Below are positions 31,271 to 37,757 of a stretch of 47,545 bases of DNA, in pieces (positions within the stretch are counted from its first letter, which is position 1; each line of letters starts with the position of its first letter). The stretch lies in contig CAZPQQ010000019.1 in assembly GCA_964588665.1 (NCBI GenBank), positions 1 through 47,545 of the forward strand, read 5' to 3'. This DNA is from UBA2160 sp964588665 (GTDB taxonomy: Bacteria > Chloroflexota > Dehalococcoidia > Lucifugimonadales > UBA1123). The translations under genes were made by a program, and so were the position numbers. The notes below the pieces were generated by a model. It searched no databases and was not told the origin of the DNA. It saw nothing but the letters and a program-made list of their open reading frames with translations.

Positions 31271-31333
31271 CTCAATGCACCTCACATATAGCCGCCGGGA
31301 TGGCAGACACTTCATTATGAGACCGGTCGCAGG

Positions 31334-31852
31334 CTACCATTCCTTGTACTCGTGGAACGGGAAGCTCTTGCGGCCCGGGAACCCCTCGAACCCCTCGTAC
31401 AGAAGCAAGGGAACGAGGTTGGGGTGTCCGGTGAACGTCACCCCGAAGAGATCGTGGTTCTCCCTCTCGTACCAGTCCGCGCCGGGCCAAACCTCGATAA
31501 CCGAGCCGACCTCGGGTTCGTCGGGCGGCAAGTTGGCCTTGACCGCCATCTTGTGGCGTTTGTCCAGCGAGAACAGATGGAAGTTGACCTCAAGCCGGTC
31601 GATGTAATCGACCACGCTCAAGCAACGGAGATAGTTGAAATCGAGCCGCGGATCATCCCGCGCCAGGAGGCAGACGCCCGGGATGTCCTCGGGTCTGACG
31701 ACGACGGTGACTTCATCGACCGCCGCGCCAACCTGGACCTCGAACTTTGGGGAAATGATCTCGACTACGAGAGCGGACAGTGCTTCGCCGGTCTCGTTCA
31801 GTGCTGCTGGGGCTTCCGGAATTTGGGGCTCGCGTCTAGGACGTTGTGCCAC
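31334..31852 (-). CDS. nuoC: NADH-quinone oxidoreductase subunit C
   Basis: A 30-kDa-type subunit of complex I (172 residues from the chosen start). The C-terminal signature ERENHDLFGVTFTGHPNLVP and FPGRKSFPFHEYKEW is diagnostic. GTG 31852 is taken as the start, overlapping nuoB by 17 bases. ATG 31900 would add 16 residues and overlap nuoB by 65 bases, which is less likely. The N-terminal 30 residues are poorly conserved in this family, so the start stays open. Confidence 0.9.
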   Translation of the reverse strand: MAQRPRREPQIPEAPAALNETGEALSALVVEIISPKFEVQVGAAVDEVTVVVRPEDIPGVCLLARDDPRLDFNYLRCLSVVDYIDRLEVNFHLFSLDKRHKMAVKANLPPDEPEVGSVIEVWPGADWYERENHDLFGVTFTGHPNLVPLLLYEGFEGFPGRKSFPFHEYKEW

Positions 31853-32375
31853 GTTGTCGGACGTCTTTCTTGATCTTTTCTTGTAGTTGCATGAGTCCAT
31901 GCATCAGCGCCTCGGGGCGCGGCGGACATCCCGGGACATACACGTCGACCGGGATGAGATGATCGACGCCCATGACGACAGAGTAGGATCGATAGTACGG
32001 TCCGCCGTTTGTGGCGCAACTCCCCATGGCGATGACCCACTTCGGGTCGGGCATCTGTTCGTAGAGCAGCTTGATCGGGTCGGCCATCTTCTTGACGACC
32101 GTGCCCGCGACGATCATCACGTCCGCCTGTCTGGGCGACGGCCAGGTGACGATGCCGAACCTGTCCAAGTCATGATGAGACATGTAGGCGCTCATCATCT
32201 CTATTGCGCAGCATGCCAGGCCGAACGACAACGTCCACAGCGAGGAGCTGCGAGCCAGCGCGAACAGGTCGTTCGATCGAGCCGTAATCGCGTTGGGGAG
32301 GACCTTCTCCAGAATGCTGGATGCGGGAGTGTTGCCTCGGCCGGGTTCGTAGTTCTGCCCCAGAGTTATCTCCAC
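31836..32375 (-). CDS. nuoB: NADH-quinone oxidoreductase subunit B
   Basis: A 179-residue subunit holding the terminal 4Fe-4S cluster N2. All four ligands are visible: the Cys pair in LSFGLACCAIEMM, the Cys in IAMGSCATNGGPYY, and the Cys in VDVYVPGCPPRPEAL. GTG 32375 overlaps the nuoA stop by 10 bases and gives the normal length; the long upstream open frame is antisense-like and ignored. Confidence 0.93.
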   Translation of the reverse strand: MEITLGQNYEPGRGNTPASSILEKVLPNAITARSNDLFALARSSSLWTLSFGLACCAIEMMSAYMSHHDLDRFGIVTWPSPRQADVMIVAGTVVKKMADPIKLLYEQMPDPKWVIAMGSCATNGGPYYRSYSVVMGVDHLIPVDVYVPGCPPRPEALMHGLMQLQEKIKKDVRQRGTTS

Positions 32376-32734
32376 TGCAGCACACCCTTCCTCCACCCGT
32401 AGACGACCCCGAAGAACAGTATCCCAATGAATATCAGCATCTCGTAGAAAACCGCGGGCGTGGCCTTGAGGAAGACGACAGCCCACGGAAACAAGAAGAC
32501 CGCTTCGACGTCGAAAATGATGAAAAGGATGGCAAAGACGTAGTAACGAATCTGTATCTGAGACCAGACGAAGGGCGCCGGTGGAATGCCGCACTCGTAC
32601 GGAGTGTCTTTGATCTCGGAGGGCCGTTTGGGCGCGAGAATGTAGGATGCAACGAACATTCCGGCAACTGCCCCGAGGCCTACGCCTCCGACCAGCAACA
32701 CGGCGATCCAGTTGATGTCGAATCCCTGGGGCAA
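32366..32734 (-). CDS. nuoA: NADH-quinone oxidoreductase subunit A
   Basis: A 122-residue, three-helix subunit of complex I and the first gene of the operon. Signatures are KDTPYECGIPP and YYVFAILFIIFDVEAVFLFPWA. The TTG start at 32734 is supported by AAGGAGG (minus strand, 32740-32746) and by the promoter: the ATG at 32788 lies between its -35 and -10 elements and so cannot be the start. Confidence 0.92.
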   Translation of the reverse strand: MPQGFDINWIAVLLVGGVGLGAVAGMFVASYILAPKRPSEIKDTPYECGIPPAPFVWSQIQIRYYVFAILFIIFDVEAVFLFPWAVVFLKATPAVFYEMLIFIGILFFGVVYGWRKGVLQWR

Positions 32735-32771
32735 CGACGCCTCCTTCAAGTACCGGCCCGAAGGCGGCTTC

Positions 32772-32800
32772 AGTTTAGCAACACCCATTTTGGGTGTCAA
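32772..32800 (-). promoter_or_regulatory. nuo operon promoter
   Basis: On the minus strand a perfect TTGACA (32795-32800) and TAAACT (32772-32777) are exactly 17 bases apart. Transcription would start near 32765, giving a leader of about 30 bases with the nuoA ribosome site. The spacer is almost wholly occupied by a palindrome (next entry). Confidence 0.75.
32781..32797. promoter_or_regulatory. Operator-like palindrome in the nuo promoter spacer
   Basis: ACACCCA-TTT-TGGGTGT is a perfect 7-3-7 inverted repeat between and overlapping the -35 and -10 region. A dimeric regulator bound here would block RNA polymerase. The sequence does not match the Rex or Fnr consensus I know, so the regulator is unidentified. 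Confidence 0.6.
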
Positions 32801-32938
32801 TCGGAATCCAGGCTCATTCCTCGACCACCGGAAGATAGTCCGAAAGCACCTACACGCACCCTGGGCGCTCTGGCATACTTGGGCAAGTGGTCCGAATCCG
32901 AGACCGCTCTTCGGCGACATGTGAGAGGACGATCGGAA

Positions 32939-33478
32939 ATGGGAAAGGTCTGGATGATTGGAGCGGCTTCAGCGCTGGGCGTCCTTTTGGTCGTCAGCGT
33001 CGTCGTTGCGTTGACGGAGCGCGAGAGCGAGTTCGAGCCCGGCACTCCGGAAGCAACGGTTCAGCGATTCCTGAAGGCAATGGGACAAAGTGAGTATGAA
33101 AACGCCCACGGGATGCTGGCCTCCGACCTTCAGGTGGATTGCGGTCCCGAGCAGATGTTCACCTCACGTTTCGCATACGACGACCGATTCGAGAACAACC
33201 GCATCACCCTCGAGGAGACGGACACGATCGGCGATGCGACATTCGTGACCCTCAGGATCACCGAATTCCGGTCTGACAGCCCGTTCGGCAGCTCGGAGTC
33301 CTCGCATGAACAGCGATACGTTCTGAAATTCGAAAACGGCGACTGGCGGTTCAGCGAATTTCCGTGGCCGCTGAACAACTGTGGACCGTACAAGCCCGCT
33401 CTGCCGGTTCGCGAGCTCCCGGCCGAGAAGCCGGCTCCGGCGCCGAAACCAACCACCGTTCCCACGCCTACCGCCTGA
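32939..33478 (+). CDS. Membrane-anchored NTF2-like (DUF4878-type) hypothetical protein
   Basis: A 179-residue protein with one N-terminal transmembrane anchor (about residues 5-25) and an extracytoplasmic domain. EATVQRFLKAMGQSEYENAHGML, the repeated strands and YVLKFENGDWRF look like the NTF2/DUF4878 fold often attached to lipoproteins. A proline- and threonine-rich tail follows (PAPAPKPTTVPTPTA). ATG 32939 has GAGAGGA upstream. The function is unknown. It is divergent from nuoA and 27 bases before the DUF5671 protein, with which it may share a transcript. Confidence 0.65.
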   Translation: MGKVWMIGAASALGVLLVVSVVVALTERESEFEPGTPEATVQRFLKAMGQSEYENAHGMLASDLQVDCGPEQMFTSRFAYDDRFENNRITLEETDTIGDATFVTLRITEFRSDSPFGSSESSHEQRYVLKFENGDWRFSEFPWPLNNCGPYKPALPVRELPAEKPAPAPKPTTVPTPTA

Positions 33479-33505
33479 AGCCAACGCTGGAACCGGAGCT
33501 AGAAG

Positions 33506-35314
33506 ATGCCAATCGGGGTTCTGATCTCACTTGTCGCCTTCGTTGTCGTCGTGGCCGGCATCGCGTACGCGATCTATGCGGGCCTCAGCATGCGCAACCG
33601 CAGGCGGCCAGGCGACCCGGGGATAGGGACCGTCAAACGTCTTTATTTCTACACGGTCGCTTTCGTGACGCTGATGATGGCGGTGAACGGCGTGATCCTG
33701 GTGGGCGCCGACCTGCTGGAGCGAATCGTCATATCGGACGTCGTTGAGACGACGACCACCAGACTCGCATGGGGTTTGGCCCTGGTCATCGTGGGCGCGC
33801 CGCTGTGGGCGTTCCACTGGCGGGCGATTCAACGATACGTCGCGGAGTTGCCTGTCGAGCGGTTGTCGGTGTTGCGCAAGCTATACCTCTATTTGGTGCT
33901 CGCCGTCTGCTTCGTCTTGGTCGCAAGTGGGCTCGTAGGCGCTCTTCTGTGGATCTTCGATGCTCGGGACTTCGCCGGTTTCGCCTGGGCTGCTCTGGTT
34001 GTCGCACCGGCCGTCTGGGCGTGGCACTGGGCGCTGGAACGAGAGGAGGGCCAGGATTCGCCCGAAACCCTCGGTGTGCGGCGGATGTACCTCTACCTGG
34101 CGTCGCTGGTCAGCGTGTCGATGCTGGCGTTCGGCTTGGCGCGGATAATGCACGTGATTTTGGTCGAGGGCTACGTGGCCGCGTTCTCGGTTCCGCTGCT
34201 GCCGCCGGCCGACACCGGGCTATGGCGGCCCGCACTTCGTGAAGCCTTTGCCGTCGGCATCGCGGGCGGAGGCTTGTGGGCGCTCCACTGGCTCAGGTTC
34301 GTAGCCGGGGATCGCGGCTCATCTTTGCGGATGGCCTACTTGTACGGATACACGATCCTTGGCGGCGCCATAACCGCGCTGGTGGGCGCCGGAATCATAG
34401 TCAATCGCGTCCTGGAGTGGGCGCTAAGAGCGCCGGACGCCGATCCCGCGGTCGCGCACTTCGAGATACTGCCGTCAGCCTTGGCCACATTGGCCGTCGG
34501 CGTGACGCTCTGGGCGTATCACTGGTGGGCGGTCCGAGCCGAAGGCGCCTCCGGCTCCGGGCAGTCGACCGGCTCCAGACGCGCGTACATCTACATGGTG
34601 TCCGCTCTTGGGTTGGGCACGTTGACCTTCGCAACGTTCACCCTCGTCAACACGGCGCTAGCCCTCCTGACCGAACGCACGAGGATCCTCGTAGCGGGCG
34701 AAGACCTCTGGAAAGAGCCGATAGCTCTGGTGCTCACGCTTGGCCTCATAGGCGCCCCGCTGCTGGTCTACTACTGGCGTGACGCCCAGAGCCGCGTGGA
34801 TGCAGGGATGCCAGGAGAGCGGACCGCCCTCTCGCGCCGCACATTCTTGTTCGCGGCCCTCGGCGTGGGGGTTCTAGCGGCAGTCGGCAGCCTGAGCGGG
34901 ACAATATTCGTGTTTCTTCGGGACGCGCTGGACGCCAGTCTCTCCATAGAGACCGTGCGCGACATCCGTCCCGCCATCGGCGTCGCGGTGACTGCGGGCG
35001 CCTTCCTGCCCTATTTCTGGTCGATCTACCGCTCCGACCGCGACGCCGCGCCGGAAGTAGCCGACACCCCCGGGCCGGAATCGAAGCAGGTCGCACTGCT
35101 CGCCGCCGGCGACACGAGCGAATTCGTTCGCGGACTCGAAGACGCGTTGGGCTACGCTATCCGAACGCTGGCTTGGGCCGACGCCGACGCATCGACGCCC
35201 CAACCGGTCGCAATCGACTTCACCGACTTGGCGCGCCAGGTGGCCGAAGCCCCAGGGGCCAACGTGCTGCTGGTGGCCGACGGCGCCGGCGTCCGGGTGA
35301 TGTCGTACGACTGA
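33506..35314 (+). CDS. Large membrane protein with six DUF5671-like repeats
   Basis: A 602-residue protein with about 12-13 transmembrane helices arranged as six two-helix repeats. Each repeat opens with a basic/aromatic start (RLYFY 45, KLYLY 125, RMYLY 193, MAYLY 276, RAYIY 359, RTFLF 445) and ends with a W-x-x-HW motif: WAFHW 101, WAWHW 171, WALHW 258, WAYHW 336. It is degenerate in repeats five and six (VYYW 421, PYFW 502). A soluble C-terminal part of about 90 residues follows. Repeat spacing is 68-86 residues. The family has no known function. The conserved His-Trp pairs facing the membrane could bind haem or metal, which is speculation. GGAG precedes the ATG. Confidence 0.8.
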   Translation: MPIGVLISLVAFVVVVAGIAYAIYAGLSMRNRRRPGDPGIGTVKRLYFYTVAFVTLMMAVNGVILVGADLLERIVISDVVETTTTRLAWGLALVIVGAPLWAFHWRAIQRYVAELPVERLSVLRKLYLYLVLAVCFVLVASGLVGALLWIFDARDFAGFAWAALVVAPAVWAWHWALEREEGQDSPETLGVRRMYLYLASLVSVSMLAFGLARIMHVILVEGYVAAFSVPLLPPADTGLWRPALREAFAVGIAGGGLWALHWLRFVAGDRGSSLRMAYLYGYTILGGAITALVGAGIIVNRVLEWALRAPDADPAVAHFEILPSALATLAVGVTLWAYHWWAVRAEGASGSGQSTGSRRAYIYMVSALGLGTLTFATFTLVNTALALLTERTRILVAGEDLWKEPIALVLTLGLIGAPLLVYYWRDAQSRVDAGMPGERTALSRRTFLFAALGVGVLAAVGSLSGTIFVFLRDALDASLSIETVRDIRPAIGVAVTAGAFLPYFWSIYRSDRDAAPEVADTPGPESKQVALLAAGDTSEFVRGLEDALGYAIRTLAWADADASTPQPVAIDFTDLARQVAEAPGANVLLVADGAGVRVMSYD

Positions 35315-35390
35315 CATTGCCGCCGCGCCGGCGTCGAGCGAAACTTTCCGTTCCGATTGCCACGCCCAGACAACCGCTGCCTGTGGCAGG

Positions 35391-36560
35391 CTACCAGTTC
35401 GTCAACGCGCCGTCGTTGCGGCGCAACAGCGGTGTCCAGCCCGTGAGCGGCGCTGGATTTGCCTGGGCGACCGCCTCGTCGAAGTCGACGCCGAGGCCGG
35501 GTCGATCGGAAGGTATCCAGGCGTAGCCGTCCTCCCACTCGATCTGAACCGGGAAGAGGTCGGTCGCGAACGTTCCGGGTCGCCGCGGCATCTCTTGGAC
35601 TCCTACATTCGTCGATGCCATGCACAGGTTGGCGCACGCCGCCGCGCTGACCGGTCCCAGCGGATTGTGCGGCACGATGTCGATGTAGTGAGTCTCCGCC
35701 CAATGCGTGATCTTGAGCGCCTCGGTCAAGCCTCCGACGATGCAAAGGTCGATCCGAGCGTAGTTGATGAGCTCCTCCTCGATGACCTCACGGAAGGGCC
35801 ATTTGGTCGCCCACTGTTCGCCAGCCGCGATCGGCAACGAAACGTGACGGGCCAGGGTTCTGTAGCTGGCTGGATTCTCCGACCTCAACGGATCCTCGAT
35901 GAAGAACGGGTTGAACTGCTCCAGAACCCGGCACATGGTGACGACATGGGCCGTGTCGAGCCTGGTGTGCACATCGAAACAAATTTGGATGTCAGGACCG
36001 ACGGCCTCCCGCACTGCGGTCATCTGTTCTTCGGCGATGCGGATCGACTCGACGGGCTCCAGCCGGCCGTCCATGCCCTGGTACTCGAACTCCCCGCCGG
36101 TTTCGGGTTGCCCCCATCGAACGAATTTCCAGCCCGCCTCGACGTGTTCGACGCAGTTGTCCACCAACTCCTGCGTCGTGTGACCCTGGGTGTGTGGATA
36201 GCAGACGACCTTGTCGCGGACCGGTCCGCCCAGCAGTTTGTACACGGGCATCCCAACTGACTTGCCCTTGATGTCCCATAAGGCGATGTCAATGGCGCTG
36301 ATGGCGCAGCAGTAGACCTTGTCCGCGGGGAAGAACCCGCCCCGGAACATGTGCTGCCACAGGCGTTCGGTGCTCCACGGGTCTTCGCCGATCACGACCT
36401 CGGACAGGTGGTTGATGGCCTCGGTGATCGCGCCGCCCCAGTTTCGGATGCCGATATCGCCGAGACCGTAGATGCCCTCGTCCGTCTCCACCTTCACGAT
36501 GAAATAGGGGCGACCGTCGCTCGACTGGACCGAGTAGCTTTTGATGGCTGTGACTTTCAC
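35391..36560 (-). CDS. Enolase-superfamily sugar-acid dehydratase (mandelate racemase/MLE; galactonate/mannonate dehydratase-like)
   Basis: A 389-residue enzyme with the capping domain (residues 1-120) and TIM barrel. Metal ligands are visible as Asp in CFDVHTRL, Glu in FFIEDPLR and Glu in AAGEQW; the catalytic His is in VPHNPLGP and another in the D-x-H of FDVH. This D-x-H plus late His pattern is that of the D-galactonate / D-mannonate dehydratase group, which remove water from aldonic acids. The true acid is not determinable. GTG start at 36560 with AGGAGG five bases upstream. Convergent with the DUF5671 gene. Confidence 0.9.
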   Translation of the reverse strand: MKVTAIKSYSVQSSDGRPYFIVKVETDEGIYGLGDIGIRNWGGAITEAINHLSEVVIGEDPWSTERLWQHMFRGGFFPADKVYCCAISAIDIALWDIKGKSVGMPVYKLLGGPVRDKVVCYPHTQGHTTQELVDNCVEHVEAGWKFVRWGQPETGGEFEYQGMDGRLEPVESIRIAEEQMTAVREAVGPDIQICFDVHTRLDTAHVVTMCRVLEQFNPFFIEDPLRSENPASYRTLARHVSLPIAAGEQWATKWPFREVIEEELINYARIDLCIVGGLTEALKITHWAETHYIDIVPHNPLGPVSAAACANLCMASTNVGVQEMPRRPGTFATDLFPVQIEWEDGYAWIPSDRPGLGVDFDEAVAQANPAPLTGWTPLLRRNDGALTNW

Positions 36561-36640
36561 GACTGCCTCCTGATTGAATATGGCATGTGATTAGTGGGTG
36601 GACTGCAAGCGGCTCGCTCAACAGAACTGGCGCCCGGCGA

Positions 36641-36690
36641 CCCTTCGACAAGCTCAGAGCCAGCCCTGAGTTCGTCGAAGGGGCGAACGG
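36641..36690. repeat. Dispersed repeat, CCCTTCGACAAGCTCAGAGC long half copy
   Basis: CCCTTCGACAAGCTCAGAGC followed by CAGCCCTGAGTTCGTCGAAG and GGGCGAACGG. The two arms are inverted relatives and can form a stem. It is the same family as 6409-6496. Confidence 0.85.
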
Positions 36691-36738
36691 AGGAGGAAAC
36701 TGCTGTTTTCAGGCCCAAATGCACCGGTTCAAAATTCC

Positions 36739-36827
36739 CGTCCTGAGCGAAGCCGAAGGATCTGGCTCTACGCGACAATTTGCTCCCTGCGGGGCCCCAG
36801 ATTCTTCGACTTCGCTCAGAATGACAG
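36739..36827. repeat. Dispersed repeat, GTCCTGAGCGAAGCCGAAGG type
   Basis: GTCCTGAGCGAAGCCGAAGG at one end and ATTCTTCGACTTCGCTCAGA, continuing ATGACAG, at the other are inverted halves with CTCCCTGCGGGGCCCCAG between. A worn relative is at 2396-2475. Confidence 0.8.
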
Positions 36828-36922
36828 TTTTCTTACGCGAGATCTGCGGCCCTTCGACATTACCTAGTCATCCACCCTCCGTTACTCGCCAATGCATTTT
36901 CCGCCGCGCGTACATAACGTTG

Positions 36923-37086
36923 CTTCCAAGTAACGGCTCTGTGTTCATGTCGATTTCCGCGCCGACAGCGTCGTCCCGAGCGGCGAGTACATGGGGTGCA
37001 GGGGCGAAGCCCCGCCGGGTAGTAGGGTGTCCCTAGAAAGCCTTTGCGGGCGGGTGGGCGGGACCAAACAGGCTTCATAAACAGCC
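36923..37086 (+). repeat. 164-bp direct repeat, copy A
   Basis: It begins CTTCCAAGTAACGGCTCT and holds ACATGGGGTGCAGGGGCGAA and TAGGGTGTCCCTAGAAA, then GCGGGCGGGTGGGCGGGACC and AAAC. Copy B at 41497-41660 matches over the full length with most differences in the first third. It contains the small hairpin GGGGCGAAGCCCC. The gene-free region from 36561 to 37254 is made largely of repeats. Confidence 0.88.
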
Positions 37087-37214
37087 TTCCAGTACAGTGA
37101 TGAAATGTACGATCGCTTCTGTCAAATCTCCCACCGTTGCCGTCCTACGCACCGTCCCCTTGTCCGACGCAACCATATTTCAACCGATGAACTCGGTCAA
37201 GGGCGAGATTTGCC

Positions 37215-37245
37215 TTGCAAGCGGCGCCGCCAACTCTGGTACACT
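37215..37245 (+). promoter_or_regulatory. Possible promoter giving a leaderless zincin mRNA
   Basis: TTGCAA (37215-37220) and TACACT (37240-37245) are 19 bases apart. The start codon at 37255 is only 9 bases after the -10, and no ribosome site precedes it, so the transcript could begin at or next to the ATG. Confidence 0.35.
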
Positions 37246-37254
37246 CTTTGGGCT

Positions 37255-37620
37255 ATGGAAAGAGCACAGTTTGAACGGCTTGTACGCCAGGCCCTCGATG
37301 ACCTGCCGGGCGATATCCTCTCGTGCATGGACAATGTGGACGTCGTCGTGGAGGAGGTCGCGTCGCGTGACCAGCTCATCGGTTCCGGCCTCGACGACGA
37401 CGAGCTGCTCCTGGGGTTGTACGAGGGCATTCCGCTGCCCGACCGGTACGACTACAACCTCGTTCTCCCAGATAAGATCACCTTATTTCAGAACACCATC
37501 GAGAGCGTGTGCCCCAGCGATGAAGACGTGGTTAAAGAGGTTCGCGACACCGTCGTGCATGAGGTCGCACACCACTTCGGCATAGGCGACGATGAACTGG
37601 ACGCGATGGGGGCATCGTAG
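37255..37620 (+). CDS. Zincin-like metallopeptidase family protein (MpaA/DUF-type, PF06262-like)
   Basis: A 121-residue cytosolic protein of the small Zincin_1 family. The zinc motif HEVAHHFGIGDDEL (HExxH with a downstream acidic ligand) is at the C-terminus, preceded by IPLPDRYDYNLVLPDKITLFQNTIE. Members are widespread in Actinobacteria and Chloroflexota; protease activity is predicted but not firmly shown. The frame is open upstream to 37105 but the ATG at 37255 matches the family start. It lies 137 bases before mfd and inside the segment bracketed by the 164-bp repeats. Confidence 0.85.
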   Translation: MERAQFERLVRQALDDLPGDILSCMDNVDVVVEEVASRDQLIGSGLDDDELLLGLYEGIPLPDRYDYNLVLPDKITLFQNTIESVCPSDEDVVKEVRDTVVHEVAHHFGIGDDELDAMGAS

Positions 37621-37643
37621 CGGCGCGTCCCTTGTTCGCCTGG

Positions 37644-37652
37644 TGATACAAT
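37644..37652 (+). promoter_or_regulatory. Possible extended -10 element for mfd
   Basis: TGATACAAT fits an extended -10 (TGnTACAAT). Start would be near 37659, about 100 bases before the mfd start codon. No -35 is apparent. Confidence 0.35.
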
Positions 37653-37757
37653 TGACGAAGGCCAGAGCGCGAGTCGTGACAAGCTACGACTTCGGGTGCT
37701 GGCCGTTTAGGCGTTTTGGGCCATCGGGACGGCATAAGCAGGTTTGCATTTTACGGG

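Larger units (their letters stand above)
36561..36922. other. Gene-free stretch with dispersed repeats
   Basis: No gene is seen here. The stretch contains the two repeats listed below and unmatched sequence. Some short open frames run through it in several frames but consist of repeat-derived codons. Confidence 0.7.

Noticed and set aside
31898..31900. ATG start for nuoC.
   Set aside because: It would overlap nuoB by 65 bases; the extra residues show no NuoC similarity. Kept only as an alternative.
32786..32788. ATG start for nuoA giving a longer protein.
   Set aside because: It lies between the -35 and -10 elements of the promoter and has no ribosome site; TTG 32734 has AAGGAGG at proper spacing.
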